DNA of 64,000 nt, taken from NCBI RefSeq assembly GCF_032362555.1, contig NC_083525.1, forward strand, positions 7,859,501 through 7,923,500, given 5' to 3'. The notes under the pieces were generated by a model. That model did no database searches and was not told the origin of the DNA. It was given only the letters and a program-made list of their open reading frames with translations. This document shows positions 24,067 through 35,509 of this stretch, in pieces. This DNA comes from Amyelois transitella (lineage: Eukaryota > Arthropoda > Insecta > Lepidoptera > Pyralidae). The first letter of the stretch is position 1, and each line of letters starts with the position of its first letter. The translations under genes were made by a program, and so were the position numbers.

Positions 24067-26728
24067 CATGGACGTGAGCACAGGTAAAAAGATAATATAA
24101 TTGTATAGAGTATACCACATGTTATGTTATGTTTTGGAGTGCCTTTACACGAGCGTGGCAGATGGGACTTGGAAAATTTTCGACGTTGAATTTTGAAGTC
24201 TAATTAATAATATTTTTTTATTGTTCCATTTGTTGGAAGATATAAAGAGAAGACTTTTTTGTATTTACACTTTATTCATGAGATTTACCGTTTTGGGTAA
24301 AATTCGTAAAAACCACGGAACGAAAGAAGTTAACTAGGTAAGTAATCTAGAGGCATATAAAAATCTCATGGGGTGAAAACTGATGGAAATAATTAAATGG
24401 TCGAAAATGTTACTTCTTAGTTATAATTAACGATGGTTGGTTAGTTTTTTTATAATAAATATCGATGAATTTCAACTAAATCATAAAAAGTTCTAAATTC
24501 AAATAAAAAGGAACGGAAAATACCAGCCAGTATCTTTTTAACTTTCACCAGAAGTCTGGTGTGCAGTGGTTCCGTCTGGTGCACCCAGTTGCGGTCTATT
24601 TTCACGAGCGCGACCAAAGGCCACCGACTAAAATAACGCTCAACATCGTGATAAGCTTATCATTCCTTACATAATCCAGGGTTTTGCACGTGCACTGAAC
24701 TGGCAAGTAGGTAACGCATTCCTCGTCTCGCCAACTGACGACCGACGATTTAACAGTTATTTGCGCAGTTAGGTCTACCTAGAACGCTTCGTTCTCAAGA
24801 GAAAACTAGAGGGCAATCACCTATCTCTATTTGAAGGAAAAGGCACGCTACACTAATTTAATCAAGTCCCTAAGCCAGAATATGATCACAGAACTCACCT
24901 ATATACTAGAAACTGCCTCGGAATCCTCCAACTGTACCGCGTTCACAGACTCATGCAGGGACCGCAACTAACACTAGATATCACAACAAAACGGTAATTT
25001 AACGATGTGCACCACTATTTTTCTATTCCCTACGTAAAACACGATGTTTCGATGTTATAGACGCGTTTTGAGTTTTCCAAAAGTACATTGAACTGTTTAG
25101 GTTGAAATTTACGTCCAGCGAAATTATTGGTACGGAGTGGCAACGTGTATTCGGTCCACGTAAAGTTTCGCGGAACCGCCGCGTGGTGGCGCCGCTGTCG
25201 GAGGAGGGCGGAGCTAGGCACGACGAGAACGCGCGCGAGCGAGACGTCATACAACACGGCGTCGCCACGTCGCAACTATTGTTTTTTTCACGCAATACTT
25301 TATTACCATGGTTTTCTGTGTCCCAAATAATCTAAAATACTTTGAAATTTCATGTTAAGGTTTTTTACGATGGTGAAGCAGTGGTTAGTGGCGAATGGTG
25401 ACCTTTTGGGAAACGCTGCGTCTGTAGATAAGACGAGGTCGTCGATCGTGAGTGGCACCGCGTTGCCACTTCGTGCGCTCCACGTTTCGAGGGATTACGA
25501 AAGTGTGGGCGAAATCCTCATCCCTTTGATACCTACTACAATGTAATACTTGGTAGGCACTATAGGTATACGTATACTATTCCTGGCTGGAATGGAACCA
25601 CTTCTATCCTGTCCCTAGCTGCCGGGTAAAAAGGTCCTACGAGTATAGGTAACCTCTTTTAAAATTGTGGCTATATTGGGATTTAAGTAGGTAGGTATTA
25701 ACCTACACAGTTATATACCTTAGGTAGGCTATAAATAAGGTAACTAATACTTTTTAAGAGCCAGACCTACGCTACTAATATTTAATGTGAAATACATATT
25801 TAGCATGTCCTATGTGTGTATTTATCGATATAAGTATTTATTATAATATAAATTACAGTTGAGTTAGTAGTCTTGTAAAACAAGTTAAGAACTTACTTCG
25901 ATGCTAACTCAATCCGTGTAATTTGTCCCGTATTAAAGAAAAATGCGAAAGTAATTTAATTTGCTTGTCTGTTTGTTTTCTCTTCACACGTTATCTATTG
26001 AACCAATCTTCTTGATATTTTGCGTTCCTACCTATATACATATAACTTTCCATTTCGGTTAAAAACCCCCAGTTCCATATGCAGGTGGTGCTAGAAACGC
26101 GCGGGAGAAGGTGCGGGTAAAAAAAACAAGTCTAAAAATTCAAACATTTTATTCATGGCAAAACTTTTTTTTTATTAATTAATAATAATTCAATTCCTAA
26201 ACTATACTTATAATAAATATACCTAATTTTAAAAAAAGTAAATTTCCTAAAATACAAATTAAAAAAAAATATTTTTTTTTAAATATTATTTTTTGGGACT
26301 GAATTATTATTATGACACATTTTAAAATCACTTAATTGTCATATCTTTTGGTTTCACAACATTGGTTGATGTCAAATATATAACTTAACACTTGTGTGTA
26401 CTTATTAATCTTTCACGCAAAAACTAACGGATTTTCATGAAACATGAAAAGCTTAGACATTGGAATAATACAAAAAGTTAAAATTTACATTTATTAAAGT
26501 CGGAATAAGTTAAAATTTACAAAGATTTAAGGCGAACGCCGTAGCAGGGAACAGCTTGAAAAAGTATATGTAGGTACAGAATCATATCTTCACTTAGCGA
26601 ATTGAGCCCGTCTCTAATTTCTAGTACACAGCGGGACTTCCGCGAAGGTCGAGTCACCCGAACTTCCCCCTCTTCATACAAGACCCCCCTCCCCCATCAG
26701 CACACCACCCAACTATCGTAAATTCAGA
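24067..26728. other. Intergenic with CpG-rich patches and repeat scraps
   Basis: GC-rich patches lie at 25130-25260 (gtacggagtggcaacgtg) and 25440-25490 (reverse motif cgcgttgccacttcgtgcgc). 25806-25935 is the tail of family F. 26326-26392 is a reverse family D scrap. Frames over 25023-25335 have no recognisable domain, and I do not call a gene. Confidence 0.5.
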
Positions 26729-27161
26729 ACCAGGATCAGCGGCGATTTCTCTATGATGGCGCTTATGGAGACGCCATACCATAATTTTTAAGCATTAAAT
26801 AAAATGTAAAAAATTGAATTCTTACAACTTAATTATTTAGACCTAGGTACAATAATTGCATTATACGAGCGCTGCGGTGTTCTATCACGAACGCAACTCG
26901 CGATTGTCGCGAGGCGAGCGATGCGCGTCTGCCAGCGCATGCGTAGTCCATACAAAGTCGTACCCCACGCCGCCCGTGGGCCTCTCACTGAGTTGAAACG
27001 CGGGTCTGGCACTGTGAATAGCGCACTACCTAACGATTATTTCACACATGTTTTTCACGATAGTGTAGATTTGTGATGGTTTTTGTTACGTTTTCTATCT
27101 TTCTATTGATTTAATTGACGTTTCATTTAGTTAAGTATTAGTTAATAACATACATGAAAAT

Positions 27162-29408
27162 ATGAGTGATTCAACAAAATCTGTGATACAAGAACTTTTA
27201 GAAAGACCATTCACGACGAGATCTTTTGCCGAAAAACGGTTGATAGTGGAAAATGGACGTCCTTGCCCTAAATTAAGCGGTTTAAAGACTGTGCACAAAG
27301 ATCGCATAAAAGAATATACTAGAAATTTCAAAGAGAGTCAGTATACCTTATATCCGTGGTTAACAGGTTGTGATAAACAAATGAAACTTTTTTGTTGGCC
27401 GTGTTTACTATTTTCAAAAGTTAAGTTAGCCTGGAACACGACAGGTGTGGGTAATCTTAACACTTTACAGACTTCTCAGAAAAAACATAAACAAAGCATT
27501 TCCCATTTGAAATGCGTGCTTAAGTTAACGGCATTCGGCAAGAAGAGAATCGATGAACCTCTTAGTACGCAAATTAGAATGCTGAATTCTCAGCATAATC
27601 TGCAGGTGAAAAAGAATCGCGAAGTACTGAAACGACTTATAGACGTGACTTGTTTCCTTGCAAAGCAGGAATTACCATTTGGAGGGCATGATGAACCTGC
27701 TAGTTCATTGGATCGAGGCAACTACGTTGAACTTCTAAATTTATTAAAACTTTACGATCCAGCACTCTCAGAGCACTTTCTTACCGCTACCGTCTTTAAA
27801 GGAACTTCGATGACAATTCAAAATGACCTAATCAAAGCTGTTGGTGAAGTACTAAATACTCACATTTGCAAACAACTTGAACATTCAGAATTTATTGCTA
27901 TTATGTTGGATGAATCTTCAGACATACAAATGAAATCACAATTATCTGTCGTTTTCCGCTACTACACAGATGACAAGATTCATGAAACATTCGTAGGATT
28001 CGTCGACGCGAACAGCGGGAGGTCATCAGATGATTTGTTTACGCTTGTGAAAACACTTTTGCAAAAATACGACATCATGCAAAAATTAGTCGCTCAGACT
28101 TACGACGGCGCGGCTGTTATGAGTGGTCAATTAAATGGCTTGCAAACAAAAGTTAGAAGTTTATGTCCGAACGCTCTTTTTGTGCATTGTTATGCCCATG
28201 TGCTAAACGTGGTTTTATCTCAAGGCTTGAATAATGTAAGAGAATGTAAAATATTTTTTAGCACATTGAATGGTATTGCAACCTTTACATCTCATTCCAG
28301 TAAAAGAACTAACTCTCTTAAAGAATATTTAAAACGAAAGATTCCCTCTTTGGCTACAACAAGATGGTCCTTCAGTTCAAGACTAATAAACGTAGTGCAT
28401 ACGTACAGGGACTCTATTTTGCAATATTTTGACAGCATTCAGAAAAACGATGACAGTGTTTGGGACAGTAAAGATCGTATGGCTTCAGCTGGTTATAGTA
28501 AATTTTTGAAGAACTTTGAAACAATTTTTCTGTTAAATACATTTTCAAAACTTTTTTCTCACTCAGATATATTATTTGATACCTTGCAAAATGAAAATAT
28601 TGATATAATTTTTTGTGTAGATCAAATAAAAAAATTTACCAGTTTTTTGGAAGTTCAGAGGGAAAACGGCTTTTCTGAAGTTTGGCAATCGACTTCGCAA
28701 TCGCAATCAAATAATGTATCAGCTCATGAACAAAGATGTACAGCTCAAATTGACCAATTTCATTCAAATGATGAGGCTAACTATAAGAAAATATTTTATG
28801 AGATTATAGACAATTTATTAATGCAACTATCAGAACGGTTTTCATCGTTGGAAAAACTAAAATATTTCGATTTATTAAATGGCAAGAACTTTAATGAATA
28901 CACGCAGAAAGATAAATTTCCCGAAAGTATATTAAAAAGTCTAATTGAGTTATACCCCGACACTTTTGAACACACTCAATTAAAAAATGAGTTGATGGTA
29001 TTATACGCGAGCAGTGAGAATATTCGACGTGATATTGCTTCTAAATCTACGAGGAAAGAATCCACTACCTCTACCACGGTCTCCTTAAAAAATATCACAC
29101 CTTTTGATGTATTGCTGTACATAGAAAAAAACAGTATAGCTTCAAGTTTTGAACAAGTATACAAATTATCTAAATTGATTTGTACAATACCCGCGACACC
29201 CGCTTCCGTTGAGCGCTCTTTATCGGCTTTTAAAAGAATAAAAACGTACCTAAGAAGTACGCAAGGGCAGGAGAGATTGAACTGTTTATCAGTTTTATCG
29301 ATCGAAAAGGCAATGTTAGTAGATTTGCAAAAAAATAATGATTTTTATGATCAAGTGATCGAAAAATTTGTATCCGTTGAACAGCGAATAGAGTTTATGT
29401 TTAAATAG
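27162..29408 (+). CDS. hAT-family transposase (ZMYM1-like, TTF zinc finger)
   Basis: A single uninterrupted frame encodes 748 residues. Order of domains: a TTF-type zinc finger near residues 60-125 (YPWLTGC.., CWPCLLFSK, later HKQSISH); a DUF4371-like RNase-H-fold core with Asp in AIMLDESSD near residue 250, Asp in QTYDGAAVMSG near 313 and the CxxH element HCYAHVLN near 343; and a C-terminal hAT dimerisation region (TPASVERSLSAFKRIK, then RLNCLSVLSIEKAM) near 678-730, whose Glu is the likely third catalytic acid. By family knowledge it cuts and pastes DNA carrying the matching TIRs. The first ATG is chosen because it precedes the zinc finger and follows stops. AATAAA is at 29419-29424. Complete TIRs and an open frame suggest a young, possibly mobile copy. 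A domesticated gene is less likely. Confidence 0.95.
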   Translation: MSDSTKSVIQELLERPFTTRSFAEKRLIVENGRPCPKLSGLKTVHKDRIKEYTRNFKESQYTLYPWLTGCDKQMKLFCWPCLLFSKVKLAWNTTGVGNLNTLQTSQKKHKQSISHLKCVLKLTAFGKKRIDEPLSTQIRMLNSQHNLQVKKNREVLKRLIDVTCFLAKQELPFGGHDEPASSLDRGNYVELLNLLKLYDPALSEHFLTATVFKGTSMTIQNDLIKAVGEVLNTHICKQLEHSEFIAIMLDESSDIQMKSQLSVVFRYYTDDKIHETFVGFVDANSGRSSDDLFTLVKTLLQKYDIMQKLVAQTYDGAAVMSGQLNGLQTKVRSLCPNALFVHCYAHVLNVVLSQGLNNVRECKIFFSTLNGIATFTSHSSKRTNSLKEYLKRKIPSLATTRWSFSSRLINVVHTYRDSILQYFDSIQKNDDSVWDSKDRMASAGYSKFLKNFETIFLLNTFSKLFSHSDILFDTLQNENIDIIFCVDQIKKFTSFLEVQRENGFSEVWQSTSQSQSNNVSAHEQRCTAQIDQFHSNDEANYKKIFYEIIDNLLMQLSERFSSLEKLKYFDLLNGKNFNEYTQKDKFPESILKSLIELYPDTFEHTQLKNELMVLYASSENIRRDIASKSTRKESTTSTTVSLKNITPFDVLLYIEKNSIASSFEQVYKLSKLICTIPATPASVERSLSAFKRIKTYLRSTQGQERLNCLSVLSIEKAMLVDLQKNNDFYDQVIEKFVSVEQRIEFMFK

Positions 29409-29557
29409 TGTTTAAGTAAATAAAGGTCTCATTAATTGTAAACTTTCATTTTTTATTCATTAATACATGTGTATTTCGGTTTAATATTAAGAAATAATGT
29501 AGGTAGATCGATATCTACAACGTGTGTCGTTGAATGCGCAACAACTAAAATTAAAAC

Positions 29558-29708
29558 CGTTTCTTCAGACCGTCAACCTGAACAACTTTAACTATGGGAC
29601 TAAAATCGCGAATAAATATCAGCTATTTCATACAAAAATGAAAATGCTAAAGTGTAGGTTCCTTAATGAAAGACTGAGAGTTGTTCAGATTGACCGTCTG
29701 AAGAAACG
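29558..29708. repeat. Imperfect hairpin in the hAT 3' region
   Basis: Arms at 29558-29587 and 29679-29708 are complementary at 28 of 30 bases, separated by about 91 bases, with weaker pairing extending outward (gcgcaa on both sides). It lies between the transposase stop and the right TIR and keeps a 74-codon frame open that I regard as noncoding. Confidence 0.8.
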
Positions 29709-29869
29709 ATTTGCAGGTTTTGCGCAATTAACAATACACCCTAAATAACAAAAGCAGGAGCCACCCCAATTATAAACAACAGGAATCGCCACTGATCAGG
29801 ATACTTCGAACTCGACTGGTTGAAATAAACGAGGCTTTTGTTGGAGAAAATTGTTTATTTATTTTAGCA

Positions 29870-30022
29870 TTCTGATGAAAATGCTGCAGTGTAGTTTATT
29901 CCGCCGCTTCTACACATGCGCTTTGGAAGCGGTAGTAGTTATAATTAGATTTAAGTGATGTGACGTCAATAAGTAATACCTTCTATCCAATTTTGAAAAT
30001 AAATCTATTCTATTCTATTCTT
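29870..30022 (+). repeat. Family E interspersed repeat
   Basis: It contains aaaatgctgcagtgtagttt, ccgccgcttctacacatgcg, ctttggaagcggtagtagtt and ends in (TCTAT)n. Other copies: 41525-41712 (+), 42552-42718 (-), 44470-44660 (+), 45590-45770 (+). Confidence 0.85.
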
Positions 30023-30154
30023 TATTGCCCAAAATCTTTCATATAAGTTTAGGCAAACCACAACCATATCCTTTGACTATTTGGGGAAATTCCCACAAGA
30101 GCGGAGCCGTGGCGCAAAAGCTAGTTCAAAATAAATAAGAACATTGAATCGAGT

Positions 30155-30248
30155 ATTCGACCCGGCCCGCGGCGCGGCCATTCTGCGGTGCGGCTTGGTT
30201 GCGGCTGTGTGCGGGCGGTGCACGGAACGGCAACAGCGCGCGACACGA
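30155..30248. repeat. GC-rich island with CGGCAAC/GCGCG motif
   Basis: CpG-dense stretch ending in gcacggaacggcaacagcgc gcgac. It shares gaacggcaacagcgcgcg with 4053-4070. Flanks are AT-rich, with no gene nearby. Confidence 0.6.
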
Positions 30249-30891
30249 AAATAAAGTATAGATTTAACCCCCAGCGTAAAACAGAAGTACTTTAAGTAAT
30301 ATGGGTCCTTACTGGGTCCCGTTAATTTTTATGGCTTAATTTGAAGATTGTATATTCGCATGAAGTTTTACAAATGTAAGTTTAGCAGAACGAAGAATGT
30401 ATGGGATTCTCTGTTGACCATTATAATAGAAATTTTTGTGTAATAAATTAACGTTGGATAATTCCATCAGTATAATGGCCCTCCTGCATATCACGTCTTT
30501 ATACTTTACGGGGAAGAAAGAGTCATCTTCGAAGTATCATAGTAGAATACTATCCGATCCAAAGCTAAGAATGCTGACCTCTTGATATACTATTGAATAG
30601 AAGGTAATAATAGAAGGTCCCATGCGGGTTGGTGCGTGGTAGGTGGTAGGCTTTAGAAGGCGCACATTCGCCTAAGTTTTTGTAGCTCAGAAGTTAAATA
30701 ACCCAGTTAAGTGATTAATTTAGCCCATAAATTTAGAGATTTGTAGTTAATACTGACCATAGTTTTTTTTGCTATTGAATTTGGAGATATTATGATAAAG
30801 ATGCTGGGGACCAGGGGATCGGTATAAATGGAATTTGAAAACAGAAAAAGTTATAATCATAATCTAATTTAGCAGGCCGTGTGCCGTGTGG

Positions 30892-31142
30892 TTCCCGGCA
30901 CTAATACAAAAAAGAATGAGGCCACTCCATCTCTTTCCCATGGATGTCGTAAAAGGCAACTAAGGGATAGGCTTACAAACTTGGGATTCTTTTTAGGCGA
31001 TGGGCTAGCAACCTGTGACTATTTAAATCTCAATTCTATCATTAAGCCAAATAGCTGAACTTGGCCATTCAGTCTTTTCAAGACTGTGGCTCTGTCTACC
31101 CCGCGAGGAATATAGACGTAACCATATGTTTGTATGTATGTA
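30892..31142 (+). repeat. Family A SINE-like element, near full length
   Basis: It runs from gccgtgtggttcccggcact through all internal blocks to ccgcgaggaatatagacgta and a TATG tail. Confidence 0.9.
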
Positions 31143-31269
31143 TCTACAGAAATAGAGAGAGGGATTGGTCCTATTACACTATACCAAGTGTAACTCATGA
31201 ACATAATCTTTTGTTTTAATTGAATTAGGATAGATTATGTCAGACATATTCTTATTTCAAATCGCAATT

Positions 31270-31880
31270 TTGTAAGCCTATCCATTAGTCGCCTTTTACG
31301 ACATCCATGGGAAAGAGACGGAGTGGTCCTATTCTATTTTGTATTGGTGCCGGGAACCACACGGCACATTCCTGTAGATTTACTTGAAAAAAAAAAACAT
31401 TGTAAAATATTTTCACAGAATATAAAATATCGTGACGTGTTTTTTTATACTCTATACCAACATTAAAATTAAATATGTTATATGTGGTTAGTTCGAGCTA
31501 AATCTGCGTGTGTAAGGGCCTTTACGTGGTGCGTTGCACGGTACGGCAACGCAGCGCGACTTGATATAAATAGGTAGGTTTGTTGCCAAGATAATCGGTA
31601 GCGCGTTCATTTTAACCCCTTCGGGAAAGAAAGTATATTTTCATTAAAATTTATACGTTTGCATAATTATAAAGCCATATAATATATTGTTTACATTTGT
31701 GCCGTGTTGTTCCCGGGACTTAAGAATAGGAGTACTCCCTCTTTTTCCCATGGATATTGTAAAAGGCGACTAAATGGTAGGCTTAATAAACTTGGGATTA
31801 TTCTTTTAGATAGCAACCTGTCAATATTTGGATCTCGATTATATCAATAAACCATACGTGGCTTTTCCTGTATATGGCTT
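31270..31880. repeat. Family A head (reverse), GC-rich motif, degenerate family A
   Basis: 31270-31370 is the reverse head of family A, ending in ggtgccgggaaccacacggc. 31527-31566 holds gcacggtacggcaacgcagc. 31700-31880 is a diverged forward family A copy (gccgtgttgttcccgggac). Confidence 0.8.
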
Positions 31881-32604
31881 AATGATGGAATTTAGATTCA
31901 AATAGTGACAAGTACATGGTGCTCTTTGTGGAAACGCGAATATAATTTATATTTAACATTGTCCACCATAGCTAGTCTGCAGTTAGTTACTTGTCCAATT
32001 TAGAAAAAGCTTTGTGCCATTAGCGCACGTGCCGCACGTGAATCATCTCGAATTGCCAGATTTACCAGTGTATTTAGTCATCATGTCGTTTCTGTGTGAA
32101 ATTGGCCAACACATCTCAGTTCTAAACCATTACGGGGTAAACAGAATTAATAACTACAAGCTTCGATCAACTATAAACAACTAGACAGTTCCGAGCAAAA
32201 TAAAACAAAATATCGTCCTCACCTCAAAACGTAATTACTACTACATATTACTTCGACTATTTGACAAAGTCCTATGTCCAAAAACAAGTGTATTGAAAAT
32301 TGAACCTTAAATGTTTTACAATAAGGCACGCAATCCTTAAAAAAACGTAGTTTGGTGTGACATGGTATTAACTCAATGTTTCATTTAGAACAAAGAGGCT
32401 AGTGGAGTGGCTTTGTTATTTTAAAAATTTTACCTTCACACACTTTAACATTTTGATACGAAATGCGTTGCAATAAAAATTGTCTATTGGATGTTAGAAG
32501 GAGTTTGTTTGGGTGTATGAGTGTTTGAATGTCTGTGATTATGTGTTGATTTGGATGAAAGTAGTTTATTTTTTACTTTACAGATAGTTCTTTTGTTTTT
32601 TGTC

Positions 32605-32835
32605 GACTTCTGTGGCCTAATGATCATCTTGCCTGACTGCCAAGTCGGAGGTCTCGGGTTCGATCCCCGGTTTGGTCAATCTGGAAAATGTATCTTTTAG
32701 ATGTTTGTTTGTAAGTATGTGAGGATGTTTGTTACTCAATCACGCAAATTCTACTGAACAGATTTCGATGTGATTTGGTTTAGGACAGGATAATTACTAC
32801 CCCAAAATTCTTACAGAAGCGAGGCTCCAGGGCGC
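32605..32835 (+). repeat. tRNA-derived SINE
   Basis: A tRNA-like head with B box gggttcgatccccggtt is preceded by tggcctaatgatcatcttgc. A body follows, with cacgcaaattctactgaac and tttcgatgtgatttggttta. The stem of a functional tRNA does not form and the body continues as in SINEs, so I do not call a tRNA gene. Confidence 0.65.
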
Positions 32836-33028
32836 AAATAGTGTTCGAAGTACTCTTATTTGATTGAGGGTCTATTCTGTTTATAGAGAACTATCAATTA
32901 ATTAAGAACGAATTAAAGTATATATATAAATCTTTTTTTAATTTGACAATAGTGACAATATAATATTACTATAATTAAAAGTGATTAAACAACAACAACC
33001 GATATTAATAAATACTACCACTTTTTTA

Positions 33029-33143
33029 ATGCCGGCTACAGATTATTGCCGTGAAGGTCTGCGAATAAGAGGCACAAGTTTTGCCGTGAATTCACGGCGA
33101 GAATTCGCGCTGTGAATTCGCGGCACTAATGTGTAGCCGGCAT
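33029..33143. mobile_element. Short MITE, 115 bp
   Basis: The ends atgccggctaca (33029-33040) and tgtagccggcat (33132-33143) are perfect 12-bp inverted repeats. Further internal complementarity (ttgccgtgaa; ttcgcggca) gives a palindromic element. Its right end overlaps the last codons and stop of the THAP gene. Confidence 0.8.
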
Positions 33144-34485
33144 AAAAGCAACAACCTTGTCGGCGTCATTACGCGAAATGAAATACGCGCATGAACAATT
33201 TTTACTTAAGGTTGAGAGGATATTTTTTAAGTTACTACACTTTTTCTTTAATCTAATATTTTTCTTCCGTAAATTATCAATCATCTTATTTTTTCTAGTT
33301 ATAAGTTTTCTGCAAACACTTAGTTCCTTTTTCATGGTTCTTGTTATTGGTGTATCTAAAATTGATGAAGTAGGGCTTTTAAGAACATCCGGACCTTTTA
33401 ATGTCACATTTATCTGAAACAGTGAATATTAATAATTAAACATATCGTCTGAATCAATCAATATGAAATAGATAAGCTAATTAACAAATAAAATAGATAA
33501 GATATAGATAAGTTATAACTCTTGAGTTGCATCAGTAGTAGCAAGTTCGTGGAAACAAATTATTTAATTTTTAATGATCTATAATTTTTTTTAACTTACT
33601 TGAGAAGAAGTACCGCACTCTTCCAGCGCACCTGTATTTTCTTCACTACTGCTTAACTGAAACATTGAAAATACACGAAGTTAATTTTACGCTTACGGTT
33701 TACAAGTATGTAATGAACTAAGAACAATTTGAAATGTTTATGCTTACGTTTAAAATAGGTTTTGCATTTTTATTAAGCCTTCTAAAACCTTTGACTGTCG
33801 TATGGATGTCTGATGGAAGAAAGTGTTCAGAACATACGACGGCTCCTTTTTGTGGCTTAAAAAACTCTTCACCTCGGTCTCTCGCTATAATAGAAATCCA
33901 TTCATTCCTCATTATGGCGTTCTGCGGAAAACTGAAATACACGTAAATTGTATGTTATTCTGTAAGGTTTTACTTGCGACTTCGTTGGCATGTGATTAGA
34001 ATTTACTAGATAGTCGTGTAATTGATGTAGTATCACCCCTTACCAAATTTTACTAAATCGTTTTAACAGGTACCATTTTCAGATAACATTACATATTTCC
34101 ATTCACCTCATTAAAAATAATTAATCAACCGAACTAGTATCAAAATAAAAAATCACAAACATAAAAAATAAAACAAAGCGACTCCACAACTTTATGTTCC
34201 TAGGCGAGCATCATGAAGCGCGGCGACAAAACTATATTTGTTTCGTAAACTCTTTAATATTTGTTGACCGCAAGAAAGAGATAGGCGCGGATAGTGCTAA
34301 ATGCCGAGTACCGTTAAGTTTTAAATATTTAATAAAATGATTTGATAGAAAACCAACAGCTAACTTATACTATTAAGTGCGATTACTTTAAAACTGAATT
34401 GTACTAACATGAAATAGGAAACGCCATCCTTTTTGAGAGCAATTCTTGGACAATTTTTACACTTTTTAACAGAGCACTTCGTCAT
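33126..34485 (-). CDS. THAP-domain protein, four exons
   Basis: Minus-strand exons are 34409-34485, 33748-33931, 33600-33656 and 33126-33413. Every intron has GT..AG ends and the phases agree, giving 201 residues. Exons 1 and 2 together encode a full C2CH THAP zinc finger: MTKCSVKKCKN, GVSYFIFPQN, NEWISIIARD, then VCSEHFLPSDI and the GFRRLNKNAKPILN tail, with the AVPTF-like box represented by AKPIL. Exon 4 is rich in Lys/Leu and forms a coiled coil (KMIDNLRKKNIRLKKKCSN), as in many THAP proteins. By family knowledge THAP domains bind DNA; they occur in host regulators and in P-element- or Kolobok-like transposases. I found no transposase catalytic region nearby. The last residues (MPATH) and the stop are encoded by a MITE end, so the original C-terminus may have been longer. 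Confidence 0.8.
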
Positions 34486-35509
34486 TGTGCGACGTTGTCA
34501 CTCGTGGACGGACGAAACGAGACTAGCCGAGAACTTTACTCACTTGAGCGTTGAGTAGAGTTTTGCCGCGGACACTTTTTTAGCGGGATTGTGAGTCTAG
34601 TTGTTTATAGTACGTCAATGACTACAAGACTCAAAGGCCACGTTTCATTAGATATAGATACCTATGATAGATTTGAAAATGAGAGATAATGTCAGGTCAG
34701 GTTGATAGTTTACGATTTCTCTGTTGACAAAGTATCTATATGTATAGGTCCCGGGCTTCTACCCAGGGGCTTAATCAGGACAAATCCTTGGATGATAGCT
34801 GATTATGGAAACCAGTGAAACGAAGACCAATAATTTTACCTAATCCTATTGTTTTCGAACATAGTGCGCCATCTATATTTATAATAGTAAGTTATTATTA
34901 CTTAAAGTGAAAGATACTTTTGTTTTGCATGCCTTATTACGCTTTTTATCAGTCTCATGAGTTCCGGATTTCACCGTTAGATGTCAGTACCTAAATCTTC
35001 ATAAATTTCCCAGTATCTTTGGTACCTACCTTCCTAAAAATCTAATAAAAGTATACCTACTATGTATGTAGGTCTAAGGCAAATCAGTCTAAGGTCTAGA
35101 TTAGACTATGGATGAACGATAGTTCTAGTTATAGGTAAAGTTAAAAGTTGGCTGCAATCTGTGTGTGTAGTTTGGTACAATTGTCGTGATTAGATTATCT
35201 ATTTTGTTTATATTTTTTTTTAGCTAGATTATACTTTAAAGTAACTAAAATTAAAATGCTTAAATTTAACTTATTACCGTGGGATTTTTCACACACACAC
35301 AATACTTATAACTAAGGGTAACAATAAAACAACAGATTTAACTTTAATTTATTGTAAAAGTATAAAATAGATTCCCTAAATACTATCCGGGACGTAACAT
35401 GCCCTAAGCCTACACAATGTACTTTGGTGAATAAAATTGTAATTTTGCCATACACGAATATAATATTTCTTCTATTGGCAGCACAGATTTATTTTTTACG
35501 GTAGCGTAC
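34486..35509. other. Intergenic, probable promoter side of the THAP gene
   Basis: 34486-34620 directly upstream of the THAP start is less AT-rich. Family B scraps lie near 34745-34775. Nothing else recognised. Confidence 0.45.

Larger units (their letters stand above)
26737..29794 (+). mobile_element. Complete hAT DNA transposon
   Basis: The left terminus CAGCGGCGATTTCTC and the reverse complement of the right terminus CAGTGGCGATTCCTG agree at 13 of 15 bases. Flanking 8-bp sequences are accaggat (26729-26736) and atcaggat (29795-29802), 7 of 8 identical, which fits the hAT 8-bp target duplication. The element is 3058 bp and carries one intact transposase frame plus a poly(A) signal. A CpG-rich leader at 26870-27010 probably contains its promoter. 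Confidence 0.9.

Noticed and set aside
25023-25335. Overlapping 60-90 codon frames in a GC-rich patch
   Set aside because: Higher GC content lengthens random frames. No splice-compatible neighbour or motif was found.
29524-29748. 74-codon frame after the hAT transposase
   Set aside because: It spans the hairpin arms inside the transposon and has no conserved feature.
32605-32690. tRNA-like sequence
   Set aside because: The B box is good but stems are poor, and a SINE-type body follows.
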